Assembly (NCBI RefSeq): GCF_902712855.1
Contig: NZ_LR743507.1
Span: 1,102,001 to 1,166,000 of the forward strand
Direction: 5' to 3'
Length of the DNA: 64,000 bases
From: Variovorax paradoxus
GTDB taxonomy: Bacteria; Pseudomonadota; Gammaproteobacteria; Burkholderiales; Burkholderiaceae_C
In this document: positions 32,927 through 42,428 of the stretch, in pieces
Numbering within the stretch: position 1 is the first letter of the stretch
Layout of the letters: each line of letters opens with the position of its first letter
Translations under genes and position numbers: made by a program
Notes under the pieces: generated by a model
Seen by the model: the letters and a program-made list of their open reading frames with translations, nothing else
What the model was told of the DNA's origin: nothing
Databases searched by the model: none

Positions 32927-34612
32927 ATGCTATTGGTCAAACAGGAGCTGCTCGCGGCGCTCGCGAACACGCTCGAATCCCTCTCGCCCGGCGCCGGCTC
33001 CAAGGCCGCGTTCGAGTCGCCCAAGGTGGCTGCCCATGGCGATTTCGCCAGCACGGCCGCCATGCAGCTCGCCAAACCGCTGGGCCAGAAGCCCCGCGAG
33101 CTGGCCGAGCGACTGAGCACCGCGCTGCTCGCCACCCCCGCCTTCGCCCAATGGGTCGAGGCGATCGAGATCGCCGGTCCCGGTTTTCTCAACATCCGTC
33201 TCAAGACGGCCGCCAAGCAGCAGATCGTGCGCGAGGTGCTGTCGGCGGGCGAGGCCTTCGGCCAGCAGCCGGCCACGGGCGAGAAGGTGCTGGTGGAGTT
33301 CGTCTCCGCGAACCCGACCGGCCCGCTGCACGTGGGCCACGGCCGCCAGGCTGCGCTGGGCGACGCCATCTGCAACCTGCGCGCCTCGCAGGGCGAGAGC
33401 GTGTGGCGCGAGTACTACTACAACGACGCCGGCGTGCAGATCCAGACGCTGGCCAACAGCACGCAGCTGCGTGCCCGCGGCTTCAAGCCCGGCGACGCCG
33501 AATGGCCCAGCGGTGAGAAGGCGCCGGCATACAACGGCGACTACATCGCCGAGATCGCCGCCGACTTCAAGGCGAAGAAGACCGTCAAGTCGGAAGACCG
33601 CGAAGTCACCGCGACCGGCGACATCGAGGACATCGAGGCCATCCGCGAATTCGCCGTGGCCTACCTGCGCCGCGAGCAGGACCTGGACCTGCAGGCCTTC
33701 CGCGTGCGTTTCGACCAGTACTACCTGGAGTCGAGCCTCTACACCAGCGGCCGCGTCGATGCCGCGGTACGCAAGCTCGTGGCTGCCGGCAAGACCTACG
33801 AGCAGGACGGCGCGCTGTGGCTGAAGTCGACCGACTACGGCGACGACAAGGACCGCGTGATGAAGAAGCAGGACGGTACGTACACGTACTTCGTCCCCGA
33901 CGTGGCGTATCACATCGCCAAGTGGGAGCGCGGCTTCCACAAGGTCATCAACATCCAGGGCACCGACCACCACGGCACCATCGCGCGCGTGCGCGCCGGG
34001 CTGCAGGCGGCGGGCGAAGGCATTCCCGAGGGCTATCCCGACTACGTGCTGCACACCATGGTGCGTGTCATGAAGGGCGGCGAGGAGGTCAAGATCAGCA
34101 AGCGCGCCGGCAGCTACGTCACGCTGCGCGACCTGATCGAGTGGACCAGCACCGACGCGGTGCGCTTCTTCCTGCTCAGCCGCAAGCCCGACACCGAATA
34201 CACCTTCGACGTCGACCTCGCCGTCACGAAGAACAACGACAACCCGGTGTACTACGTGCAGTACGCGCATGCGCGCATCTGCTCGGTGCTCGCCGGTTGG
34301 GGCGGCGACGCCGCCACGCTGAAAAACGCCGACCTGTCGCCGCTGGAAAGCCCGGCCGCGCAGGCCCTGATGCTGCTGCTGGCCAAGTACCCCGCCATGC
34401 TGACCGCCGCGGCACGCGATTTCGCGCCGCACGACGTCACCTTCTACCTGCGCGAACTGGCCGCCAGCTACCACAGCTACTACGACGCCGAGCGCATCCT
34501 GGTCGACGACGAGAAGGTCAAGCTGGCCCGCCTGGCGCTGGTCGCCGCCACCGCGCAGGTGCTGCACAATGGCCTCGCGATTCTCGGCGTCAGTGCGCCG
34601 AGCAAGATGTGA
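32927..34612 (+). CDS. argS: Arginyl-tRNA synthetase
   Basis: A 561-residue class I synthetase that charges tRNA-Arg. Visible are the N-terminal additional domain (~1-110), the HIGH-like motif in VEFVSANPTGPLHVGHGRQAALGDA (~125-145), YYNDAGVQIQTLANS, GTDHHGTIARVRAGLQ, the KMSKS-equivalent VKISKRAGSYVTLRDLIE, and a C-terminal DALR-type anticodon-binding domain ending LAILGVSAPSKM. ATG 32927 is preferred to TTG 32921. The length and motifs are normal. The SPOR gene follows 11 bases later. Confidence 0.97.
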   Translation: MLLVKQELLAALANTLESLSPGAGSKAAFESPKVAAHGDFASTAAMQLAKPLGQKPRELAERLSTALLATPAFAQWVEAIEIAGPGFLNIRLKTAAKQQIVREVLSAGEAFGQQPATGEKVLVEFVSANPTGPLHVGHGRQAALGDAICNLRASQGESVWREYYYNDAGVQIQTLANSTQLRARGFKPGDAEWPSGEKAPAYNGDYIAEIAADFKAKKTVKSEDREVTATGDIEDIEAIREFAVAYLRREQDLDLQAFRVRFDQYYLESSLYTSGRVDAAVRKLVAAGKTYEQDGALWLKSTDYGDDKDRVMKKQDGTYTYFVPDVAYHIAKWERGFHKVINIQGTDHHGTIARVRAGLQAAGEGIPEGYPDYVLHTMVRVMKGGEEVKISKRAGSYVTLRDLIEWTSTDAVRFFLLSRKPDTEYTFDVDLAVTKNNDNPVYYVQYAHARICSVLAGWGGDAATLKNADLSPLESPAAQALMLLLAKYPAMLTAAARDFAPHDVTFYLRELAASYHSYYDAERILVDDEKVKLARLALVAATAQVLHNGLAILGVSAPSKM

Positions 34613-34623
34613 ACCACCTCACC

Positions 34624-35387
34624 ATGAAGAAGACAACCAGACAACGCGGCAACATCGTCATCGGCCTGATCATCGGGCTGGTGCTCGGCCTGGGTGTCGC
34701 GCTGGGCATCGCGGTCTACGTGACCAAGGTGCCGATCCCGTTCGTGACCAAGACGCAGCGCGGCGGCGCCGAGCAGGACGAGGCCGAGGCCCGCAAGAAC
34801 CGCGACTGGGATCCGAACGCGCCGCTGGCCGGCAAGGCGGGGGCTGCCAAGCCGGCGCCCGCCGCGACCGGCCCGGTCAACCCGATCACCGGTGAACCGG
34901 CCACCGCCGCCGTCGCCCCCGGCACCCCACCGCCCACCACCGCGGCACCGGTGCCCGTGGTGGTCCGCCCAAGCCGCCGCGCACCGCGCCGGTGCCGGCC
35001 GAAGCCAACGCGCTGCCGCCGTCGAACGATCCGCTGGGCGATCTGGCCCGTGCACGCTCCGGCAGCGTGTCCGGCAACAGCGGCGCCACCACCACGGCGT
35101 CCGCCGCGCCGAGCGCCAACAGCAATGCGGCCGCCAGTTCCGGCGCCGATCCGTTCATGTACTTCGTGCAGGCCGGCGCCTTCCGCACCACCGACGACGC
35201 CGAGGCGCAGCGCGCCAAGCTCTCGCTGATGGGCGTGGAAGCCAAGGTCACCGAGCGCGAGCAGGCGGGCCGCACCGTCTACCGCGTGCGCGCCGGCCCG
35301 TTCAACAAGAAGGACGATGCCGACCGCCTGAAGGACCGCCTCGACGGCGGCGGCATGGAATCTGCGCTGGTCCGCGTGCAGCGCTGA
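34624..35387 (+). pseudogene. SPOR domain (FtsN-like) cell division protein gene, interrupted by a frameshift
   Basis: The first part from ATG 34624 reads MKKTTRQRGNIVIGLIIGLVLGLGVALGIAVYVTKVPIPFVTKTQ: a cytoplasmic start and one membrane helix (residues ~11-33), as in FtsN-like SPOR proteins, then a Pro/Ala-rich linker. Near 34964-34970 the sense switches to another frame, which continues the linker as KPPRTAPVPAEANALPPSND and ends in a SPOR domain: MYFVQAGAFRTTDDAEAQRAKLSLMGVEAKV...RTVYRVRAGPFNKKDDADRLKDRL. Adding one C in GTCCGCCC restores one frame reading VVVPPKPPRTAPVPAE. Either the gene is broken or a base is missing from the sequence. SPOR domains bind denuded septal peptidoglycan. 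Confidence 0.83.
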
Positions 35388-35425
35388 CCCCCGCAAACGA
35401 CACGAATAGCCCTTAAGCTCCGCGC

Positions 35426-35493
35426 GGCGGCGTTTGCCGCCACCATCCATCGCGCTAAGCCTGTGCGCGCCGGGGGCGGGGGAACTCCCCGCC
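35426..35493. other. Two GC hairpins between the SPOR gene and dsbA
   Basis: GGCGGC-GTTT-GCCGCC (35426-35441) and GGCGGGG-GAACT-CCCCGCC (35475-35493) are exact inverted repeats. Neither is followed by a T-run. They may sit in the dsbA leader, or mark an incomplete terminator of the SPOR transcript. Confidence 0.4.
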
Positions 35494-35536
35494 ACGCGCC
35501 GGCTCAGTCTGCCGTACCAACTGGAGAACCCTTTCA

Positions 35537-36184
35537 ATGAAACGTCGTGACTTTTCGCTGGCCGCCACCTCGCTCGGGCTGCTGTCCCTGGCCGCCAACC
35601 CGGCCAACGCCCAGGCGCGCGCGCCCAAGGCCGGCACCGAGTACCTGGTGCTCGACAAGCGCGCACCGGTCGACGCGCCGGCCGGCAAGATCGAAGTGGT
35701 CGAGTTCTTCTCTTACAACTGCCCGCATTGCAACGACTTCGAACCGGCCCTCGAAGCCTGGGTCAAGACGCTGCCGAAGGAAGTCGCGTTCCGCCGCATT
35801 CCCGTGCCGTTCGTGGGCAACGACGTCGAGGCCAAGCAGCGTCTGTACTACGCGCTGGAAGCCATGGGCAAGGTCGACGAGTTCCAGCCGAAGGTGTTCA
35901 ACGCGATCCACGCGCAGCGCCAGAACGTGAACGGCGACGCCAACATCATTGCCTGGGCCACCGCCAACGGCCTGGACGGTGCCAAGTTCAAGGAAACCTT
36001 CACCTCGTTCAGCGTCGCCAGCAAGGCGAAGCGCGCCACGCAGATGACCGACGCCTACAAGGTGGCGGGCGTCCCCGCCATGGCAGTGGCCGGCCGCTGG
36101 TATGTCGATGGCGAGACCGCCGGCAACATGACCAAGGTGCTCCAGGTCGTGAACTACCTGATCGGCGAGGCAAAGAAGGGCTGA
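35537..36184 (+). CDS. dsbA: Thiol:disulfide interchange protein DsbA
   Basis: A 215-residue periplasmic thioredoxin-fold oxidase. The signal peptide MKRRDFSLAATSLGLLSLAANPANA is followed by a thioredoxin core with active site FFSYNCPHCNDFEP (Cys62-Pro-His-Cys65) and the cis-Pro loop VAGVPAMAVAGRWYVDG. It introduces disulfides into exported proteins. The CPHC dipeptide is that of classical, strongly oxidising DsbA. It follows the SPOR gene by 149 bases; argS-SPOR-dsbA is a common Burkholderiales order. CTGGAGAACC lies 7-12 bases upstream of the ATG. A repeat copy follows 2 bases after the stop, then an intrinsic terminator. Confidence 0.95.
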   Translation: MKRRDFSLAATSLGLLSLAANPANAQARAPKAGTEYLVLDKRAPVDAPAGKIEVVEFFSYNCPHCNDFEPALEAWVKTLPKEVAFRRIPVPFVGNDVEAKQRLYYALEAMGKVDEFQPKVFNAIHAQRQNVNGDANIIAWATANGLDGAKFKETFTSFSVASKAKRATQMTDAYKVAGVPAMAVAGRWYVDGETAGNMTKVLQVVNYLIGEAKKG

Positions 36185-36186
36185 TC

Positions 36187-36266
36187 CCCGGACTTCTCAT
36201 CACTTCGCCAACCCCCGCAGGGGGCGGCACCTGCGGCCCGGCAAAAGCCGGTTCCGCGGTGTTCTG
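36187..36266 (+). repeat. Single copy of the intergenic repeat after dsbA
   Basis: It begins 2 bases after the dsbA stop. The left end is degenerate (CCCCGGACTTCTCATCACTT), the C5/G5 hairpin is present (AACCCCCGCAGGGGG), and the long hairpin (36226-36263) keeps pairing with stem GCGG/CCGC. Confidence 0.82.
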
Positions 36267-36288
36267 GTAGAAAGCTGGAACGAAAGTC

Positions 36289-36312
36289 AAGCCCGCCTCG
36301 GCGGGCTTTTTC
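36289..36312 (+). terminator. Intrinsic terminator after dsbA
   Basis: GCCCGCC-TC-GGCGGGC (36291-36306) followed by TTTTT. It lies after the repeat copy and before lptA. Confidence 0.9.
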
Positions 36313-36375
36313 CATCTGTGCGTGCGGGGCTGACGCAATCAGCCGCATACAATGCCGAGCAAGTTTCGTGCCTCT

Positions 36376-37079
36376 ATGACATTGCATTCTTACTCCACCA
36401 CTCCCCTCCTTCGTCGCATCGGCCGCATGGCCGCCGGCGCTCTCCTGCTGGCCGGTCTCGCTTCGGGCGCGCTGGCCGAGACCGCCGACCGCACCAAGCC
36501 GATGAACATCGAGTCGGATGCGATGCGCTACGACGACCTGAAGCAGACCAGCGTGTTCACGGGTAACGTTCTGGTGACGAAGGGCACGATCATCATCCGC
36601 GGCGCGCGCCTCGATGTGCGCCAGGACGCCGAGGGCTACCAGTACGGCGTGGTCACCGCGGCACCCGGCAAGCGCGCCTACTACAAGCAGAAGCGCAACG
36701 CGCCCGACGAGTGGATCGAGGGCGAATCGGAAGTCATCGAATACGACAGCCGTGCCGACAACGTCAAGTTCATCCGCAACGCCGTCATGCGCCGCCTGCT
36801 CGGCGCCACGCCGAACGACGAGAGCCAGGGCGCGCTGATCGTCTACGACCAGAGCAACGACACCTACACCGTCAACGGTTCCACCGTGCCGCCGAACACC
36901 GCCGTCAACGCGTCGGGCCCGGGCGGACGCGTCAGGACCATCCTGACCCCCAAGTCGGCGACCCAGCCAGCCCCGGGCGCCCCGGCCGGTGCCAAGGCAC
37001 CGCCGCCCGCACCCACCCCGGCGCCCGGCAAGGGCCTGCGCCCGAGCAACACGCTCAGTGACGAGGGAGAAACCCGCAA

Positions 37080-37083
<4 letters not shown>
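36376..37083 (+). CDS. lptA: Lipopolysaccharide transport periplasmic protein LptA
   Basis: A 235-residue OstA-like beta-jellyroll protein that bridges the inner- and outer-membrane parts of the LPS transport machine. A signal peptide around LLRRIGRMAAGALLLAGLASGALA is followed by DRTKPMNIESDAMRYDDLKQTSVFTGNVLVTKGTIIIRGARLDVRQD, the typical LptA start. The C-terminal 50 residues are Pro/Ala-rich. ATG 36376 is taken; ATG 36352 would add eight residues (MPSKFRAS) and cannot be excluded. Its stop overlaps the lptB GTG. LptC, usually just upstream, is not here; the upstream gene is dsbA behind a terminator. Confidence 0.9.
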
Positions 37084-37874
<791 letters not shown>

Positions 37875-37928
37875 CCATGTTGCGAGGGTCAACGGCAGGC
37901 ATGGTCGCCATGCGCGCGGGGTCCGCTT

Positions 37929-38020
37929 GGGAGGGCCGCCGCGCACGGCCGCCCGAAGCGGCCAGCCCGCCCCCGGCAGGGGGTTGGCGCAGCGCGAAGC
38001 GCGCAGCCTGGGGGGGAGCC
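37929..38020 (-). repeat. Variant copy of the intergenic repeat between lptB and rpoN
   Basis: On the minus strand the left half matches the family (CTCCCCCCCAGGCTGCGCGC, a CTTCG core, CCAACCCCCTGCCGGGGG). The right half differs: in place of the CAACACC hairpin it has GGCCG-CTTCGGG-CGGCC and a G/C-rich tail. The plus-strand end CTGGGGGGGAGCC lies 9 bases before the rpoN ATG and supplies its only purine-rich ribosome-binding sequence. Confidence 0.8.
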
Positions 38021-38028
38021 ACTTCTTC

Positions 38029-39630
38029 ATGAAGCAAGGGCTGTCCCTTCGCGTCTCGCAGCATCTGGCATTGACGCCCCAACTGCAGCAGTCCATCCGG
38101 CTGCTGCAGCTCTCCACGCTCGAGCTGAGCCAGGAGGTCGAGCAGATGCTGGACGAGAACCCGTTCCTCGAGCGCACGGCCGAAGAAGCCGCGCGCGAGG
38201 AGTTCGGGCTCGACACGGCCGATGCGCCGGTCCCGCGCGACGACGACGGCGGCGGCAGCATCGACGGCGAGAGCGACTATGCGCCCCCGGCAGCCAGCAC
38301 CGCCACCGCTTCCACGGAAACCGGCACCGCCGCCACCGATTCCGACGGTCCCGCCGCCGAGATCGCCGAGCGCGAGCCCGACTGGGAAGGCGACGGCACC
38401 GTCGACATGGCGCCCGACGACAGCGAATGGGGCAGCGATGCGCCCGCGCGCCAGAACAACCTGGGCGACGACGAACGCGCCGACGCCACCGAGCTCGCGC
38501 GCAGCCAGGAATCGCTGCAGTCCTTCCTGCACCGCCAGGCGCTGAGCCTGCGGCTGAACGAGAACGACAACGCCGCGCTGCGCTTCCTGATCGAATCGCT
38601 CAACGACGACGGCTACCTCGAAGACTCGCTGCCCGCGCTCGCTTCGGGCCTGGCCGGCGACGACAACGACCAGTTCGACGACCTCGTGCACCACTTCCAG
38701 GTGGCGCTCGGCCTGCTGCAGAGCCTGGAGCCCGCCGGTGTCGGCGCGCGCGACCTGGGCGAATGCCTGACCATCCAGCTGCGCGCCATGGCCGGCGAGG
38801 ACGACACCGAGGAAGACGAACTGGTCCGCAAGACCGCCATGGCGATCTGCAAACAGCCGATGGAACTGCTCGCGCGGCGCGACTTCAAGCGGCTGGCCAC
38901 GCTCACCCGCAGTTCCGAGGAGCTGGTGCGCTCGGCGCTGCAGGTCATCGCACGGCTGGAGCCCAAGCCTGGACGGCGCTTCGTCGACGTCGAGCGCAAC
39001 ATCGTCATCCCGGACGTTATCGTCACCAAGACGGGCCGCGGCACCAACGTCAAGTTCCGCGTCATGTTGAATCCCGAGGTCATGCCGCGCCTGCGTGTGC
39101 ACGACATCTACGCCGGCGCGCTCAAGTCGCACAAGGGCGAGGGCAGCCAGGCGCTGTCGCAGCGGCTGCAGGAGGCGCGCTGGTTCATCAAGAACATCCA
39201 GCAGCGCTTCGACACCATCCTGCGCGTGAGCAACGCCATCGTCGAGCGGCAGAAGAGCTACTTCGTGCACGGCGAGCTCGCCATGCGCCCGCTGGTGCTG
39301 CGCGAGATCGCCGACGAGCTGGGCCTGCACGAATCCACCATCTCGCGCGTGACCACCGCCAAGTACATGGCCACGCCGTACGGCACGGTCGAGCTCAAGT
39401 ACTTCTTCGGCTCCGCGCTGGGCACGGAGACCGGCGGCAACGCGTCGAGCACCGCGGTGCGCGCGCTCATCAAGCAGTTCGTGAGTTCCGAGAGCATCAA
39501 GAAGCCGCTGTCGGACAGCCAGATCTCCGAGATGCTGAAGGAGCAGGGCATCGAGTGCGCGCGCCGTACCGTCGCCAAGTACCGCGAAGCACTGCGCATC
39601 GCCCCTGCCAACCTGCGTAAAGCCTTGTAA
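38029..39630 (+). CDS. rpoN: RNA polymerase sigma-54 factor
   Basis: A 533-residue sigma factor. Region I is Gln/Leu-rich (LSLRVSQHLALTPQLQQSIRLLQLSTLELSQEVEQMLDENPFLE), the acidic region II is long (residues ~60-160), and the core-binding domain is followed by the helix-turn-helix RPLVLREIADELGLHESTISRVTTAKY and the RpoN box ARRTVAKYRE (~residue 511). It directs activator-dependent transcription from -24/-12 promoters (nitrogen, carbon, motility genes). The lptA-lptB-rpoN order is common, but the usual hpf and ptsN genes do not follow. Its ribosome-binding sequence comes from the adjoining repeat. Confidence 0.96.
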   Translation: MKQGLSLRVSQHLALTPQLQQSIRLLQLSTLELSQEVEQMLDENPFLERTAEEAAREEFGLDTADAPVPRDDDGGGSIDGESDYAPPAASTATASTETGTAATDSDGPAAEIAEREPDWEGDGTVDMAPDDSEWGSDAPARQNNLGDDERADATELARSQESLQSFLHRQALSLRLNENDNAALRFLIESLNDDGYLEDSLPALASGLAGDDNDQFDDLVHHFQVALGLLQSLEPAGVGARDLGECLTIQLRAMAGEDDTEEDELVRKTAMAICKQPMELLARRDFKRLATLTRSSEELVRSALQVIARLEPKPGRRFVDVERNIVIPDVIVTKTGRGTNVKFRVMLNPEVMPRLRVHDIYAGALKSHKGEGSQALSQRLQEARWFIKNIQQRFDTILRVSNAIVERQKSYFVHGELAMRPLVLREIADELGLHESTISRVTTAKYMATPYGTVELKYFFGSALGTETGGNASSTAVRALIKQFVSSESIKKPLSDSQISEMLKEQGIECARRTVAKYREALRIAPANLRKAL

Positions 39631-39730
39631 TTGGCACACCCCCAGGCCATGCGCACTTCGTGTCGCTTCGCCAACCCCCTTGCAGGGGGCAACACCCGCG
39701 GAGCGGCGGAGCCGGTTCCGCGGTGTTCCT
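39631..39730 (+). repeat. Single copy of the intergenic repeat directly after rpoN
   Basis: It begins at the base after the rpoN stop: ACACCCCCAGGCCATGCGCA-type left end, CACTTCGTGTCGCTTCGCC, C5/G5 hairpin, then the long hairpin at 39691-39727 with stem GCGG/CCGC. The following lipoprotein gene has in-frame sequence running through it. Confidence 0.88.
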
Positions 39731-39756
39731 CGAATGGGCTCGCGTGGCATCGGAGC

Positions 39757-41328
39757 GTGGCTGTGGTGCTTGCCATGCTCGTGCTGCTTGTCAGCGGCTG
39801 TGCCACGCTGCCCGACGAGGCCCCGCGCGCGCCCACCAAGGCCATGGCCGTCTCGGCCGACACGGCGCTGGGCAGGATCGCGATGGCCGCCCAGCCAGAC
39901 CCCGACCTGAGCGGCTTCCGCCTGATGCCCGGTGGCGACTTCGCCTTCGACACCCGCATCCAGCTCGCCCGCCGCGCGCAGCGCACGCTGGACGTCCAGT
40001 ACTACCAGATCGAGAACGACGAGACCGGCCGCTACCTGCTGCGCACCCTGCGCGACGCCGCGCTGCGCGGCGTGCGCGTGCGGGTGCTGATGGACGACCT
40101 CTACACCTCGGGCGAGGACGAGCTGCTGCGCGGTTTCGCCGCCACGCCCAATGTGGAGCTGCGCCTGTTCAACCCGTTCCCGGCCGGGCGCGGCAGCCTG
40201 CTGAAGCGCTTCACCGCGTCGCTGTTCGATTTCAGCCGCGTCAACCGCCGCATGCACAACAAGCTGTTCATCGCCGACGGCGCGATGGCGGTGGCGGGCG
40301 GGCGGAACATCGGCAACCAGTACTTCCGGCGCACCGCGGGCGAGAACTTCCTCGACCTCGACACCTTCGTCTCCGGTGCGCTGATCCCGCGGCTGGGCAG
40401 CCTGTTCGACCAGTACTGGAACAGCGTCTACGTGCGGCCGGTCGAATCGATCGTGGCCATCGACCTGTCGCGCGAGGAACTGCAGCGCCGCTTCGACATC
40501 GCCACCGCGCCCGACACCACGCCGCCCCCGCCGCCGCCCGCGCCCAACGACCTGCTGGGCTACAGCCCGATGGCGGACGATCTGGACAGCGGCAAGCTCA
40601 ACCTGATCTGGACCCTGGCCGAGGCCTATGCCGATTCGCCCGACCGCGTGATCGGCAAGACCGCCTCCTATGGCGGCGTGCCGCTGCTCGACGTGGACAG
40701 CGTTCGCTACAACGTGGTCGAGCAGATGCGCCGTGCGCGCTCAGAGGTGACCATCGTTTCGCCCTACCTGATTCCGGGGGCGACCGGGCTGGAGGTGATG
40801 CGCGAGATCCGCCGGCGCGACGTGAAGATCAGCGTGGTCACCAATTCGCTGGCCGCCACCGACGAGCCGCTGGTGCACACCGCCTATCGCCGCTATCGCG
40901 CGGACATGCTCAAGCTCGGCGCCGACCTGTACGAGCTGAGCTCGACCCGCACTCGGCGCAGCGTGCGCCTGGGGTTGTTCGGCACCTCGGTGGGGCGGTT
41001 GCATGCCAAGTCGGCGGTGATCGACCGACGCACGCTGTTCGTCGGCTCCATGAACTTCGATCCGCGCTCGGAGTCGGCCAACACCGAGATCGGGCTGATC
41101 ATCCACAGCCCCGAGATGGCGCAGCAGGTGCTCAAGCTGCTCGACGTGCTCAAGCAGCAGGGCGCCTACCGGCTGCGTTTTGCGCAGGGGAGCAACGAGT
41201 CGCGCCTCGAATGGACCAGCGACGACGCCGGCAAGCTCACCGTGCTGACCGAGGAGCCCGACTCGGGACTGTGGGACCGGATCATGCTCGAGATCCTGGC
41301 GCCGCTGACGCCCGAAAGCGTGCTCTGA
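39757..41328 (+). CDS. Phospholipase D-like (cardiolipin synthase-type) lipoprotein
   Basis: A protein of ~523 residues with two HKD motifs: MHNKLFIADGAMAVAGGRNIGNQYF and LHAKSAVIDRRTLFVGSMNFDPRS, the catalytic halves of PLD/cardiolipin synthase C-type enzymes. An apparent lipobox LVSGC near the N-terminus predicts a lipoprotein anchored in the envelope. The start is uncertain: GTG 39757 gives a short signal (VAVVLAMLVLLVSGC); GTG 39763, GTG 39766 and ATG 39775 are later options, while ATG 39649 would translate the intergenic repeat. The repeat may have replaced the original start region. A poly-Pro stretch lies at ~residue 250. Confidence 0.84.
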   Translation: MAVVLAMLVLLVSGCATLPDEAPRAPTKAMAVSADTALGRIAMAAQPDPDLSGFRLMPGGDFAFDTRIQLARRAQRTLDVQYYQIENDETGRYLLRTLRDAALRGVRVRVLMDDLYTSGEDELLRGFAATPNVELRLFNPFPAGRGSLLKRFTASLFDFSRVNRRMHNKLFIADGAMAVAGGRNIGNQYFRRTAGENFLDLDTFVSGALIPRLGSLFDQYWNSVYVRPVESIVAIDLSREELQRRFDIATAPDTTPPPPPPAPNDLLGYSPMADDLDSGKLNLIWTLAEAYADSPDRVIGKTASYGGVPLLDVDSVRYNVVEQMRRARSEVTIVSPYLIPGATGLEVMREIRRRDVKISVVTNSLAATDEPLVHTAYRRYRADMLKLGADLYELSSTRTRRSVRLGLFGTSVGRLHAKSAVIDRRTLFVGSMNFDPRSESANTEIGLIIHSPEMAQQVLKLLDVLKQQGAYRLRFAQGSNESRLEWTSDDAGKLTVLTEEPDSGLWDRIMLEILAPLTPESVL

Positions 41329-41347
41329 GCCTGTGCGCGGGCCTCTT

Positions 41348-42004
41348 TCAGGTCCCGCCGCGCACCGCCGACCACACCAGCCGCAGGCCCAGCAGGCCCA
41401 TCACACCGCCGGCCATGCGGTCGATCCAGGCCTTGTGGCGCAGGTAGGCCGAGCGCGGTGCCGCCGACGACAGCGCCAGCGCCACCACCGTGTACCAGCC
41501 GGTTTCGATGCAGAAGATGACTGCCGGCACCGCCAGCGCCAGCGCGAGCGGCACGTCGTGCGGCAGAAAGGCGGCAAAGATGCTGGCGTAGACCACCGCC
41601 GTCTTCGGGTTGCTGACCTGCGTGGCCAGGCCGTACAGGAAGGTGCGCCCGCGCCGGACACCGCTGCGCGCCGGCTGGCCGGGGGAGTTACCCGATTCCT
41701 GTGCCACGGACAGCGGCTGGCGCGCGCCGCGCCAGATGCGTACCCCGAGGTACACCAGATAGGCACCGCCGAATCCCTTGATCGCCAGATACAACCCCGG
41801 CACCGCCAGAAAAGCCGCCTGCAGGCCGGCCAGCGCCGCGATCGCGAACAGCAGCCCGCCCGCGCCCATGCCGAGTGCGGCTGCCAGTCCCTCGGGGCGG
41901 GAAACCATCGCCGTGCGGGCGACCATCACGAAACTGGGGCCCGGGCTCATGGCGCCGACGGCCATCGCTCCGGCAATTCCGAGCAGGGAAAGCGTGTTGT
42001 TCAT
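41348..42004 (-). CDS. LysE family amino-acid exporter
   Basis: A 218-residue, six-helix membrane protein of the LysE/RhtB family. Family marks are the start TLSLLGIAGAMAVGAMSPGPSFVMVARTAM, GLYLAIKGFGGAYLVYLGVRIWRGARQPL and GLATQVSNPKTAVVYASIFAAFLP. It exports amino acids or similar small solutes; the substrate is unknown. It is convergent with the PLD-like gene (19 bases apart). A palindrome at 42045-42060 and an AT-rich gap lie upstream, shared with a divergent small membrane protein gene. Confidence 0.92.
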   Translation of the reverse strand: MNNTLSLLGIAGAMAVGAMSPGPSFVMVARTAMVSRPEGLAAALGMGAGGLLFAIAALAGLQAAFLAVPGLYLAIKGFGGAYLVYLGVRIWRGARQPLSVAQESGNSPGQPARSGVRRGRTFLYGLATQVSNPKTAVVYASIFAAFLPHDVPLALALAVPAVIFCIETGWYTVVALALSSAAPRSAYLRHKAWIDRMAGGVMGLLGLRLVWSAVRGGT

Positions 42005-42044
42005 CGGGTTCTGTCTCGCGGTCCTGTTACGAATGGCCGAAGTG

Positions 42045-42060
42045 CGTGCACAAATGCACG
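42045..42060. promoter_or_regulatory. Operator-like palindrome in the lysE / small membrane protein gap
   Basis: CGTGCA-CAAA-TGCACG is an exact inverted repeat with 6-base arms, 41 bases upstream of the LysE start, next to the most AT-rich stretch in this part of the window (~42061-42120). Confidence 0.45.
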
Positions 42061-42140
42061 TTCATCAAAGATTGAAAATTAAACTCTAAGTAGTACACAG
42101 ATAACTTTTGGTTTACATTTTGTCCATCGGAGTAACAACG

Positions 42141-42404
42141 ATGCCAAAAATGAAAAACCTTCTTCTCCTGACCGTCTGGGCAGTAGCGCTGGCGTTTTTG
42201 CTCAGTTTCTTCTATTGGGGCGACGCCCCCATCGCCGAGCAACTGCTGTTCGGCGCGCTCATGACGGTCGCCACCGGCGGCTGGATGCTTGCCTTGCTGA
42301 ACCTCCCGCGCGCCATCACCGCCGCGCGCAACTGGCTGAAATCGCCCAAGGACGGTGCCAAGCACCTCCGCGCCGCAGATTCGCGCAAGCCGGTCGCCCG
42401 CTGA
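42141..42404 (+). CDS. Small two-helix membrane protein, unknown function
   Basis: An 87-residue protein with two hydrophobic helices (residues ~5-24, LLLLTVWAVALAFLLSFFYW, and ~32-56) and a basic, soluble C-terminus (ITAARNWLKSPKDGAKHLRAADSRKPVAR). ATG 42141 has GGAG 9 bases upstream, which decides it over an in-frame upstream start at 42108. No family is recognised. It is divergent from LysE and convergent with the first YceI gene across a GC hairpin. Confidence 0.68.
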   Translation: MPKMKNLLLLTVWAVALAFLLSFFYWGDAPIAEQLLFGALMTVATGGWMLALLNLPRAITAARNWLKSPKDGAKHLRAADSRKPVAR

Positions 42405-42407
42405 GCG

Positions 42408-42427
42408 CCCGGCCACGGCGGGCCGGG
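42408..42427. terminator. GC hairpin between convergent genes
   Basis: CCCGGCC (42408-42414) pairs with GGCCGGG (42421-42427) across ACGGCG. It lies between the stop of the small membrane protein and the minus-strand YceI stop. No T-run is present. Confidence 0.5.
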
Positions 42428-42428
42428 G

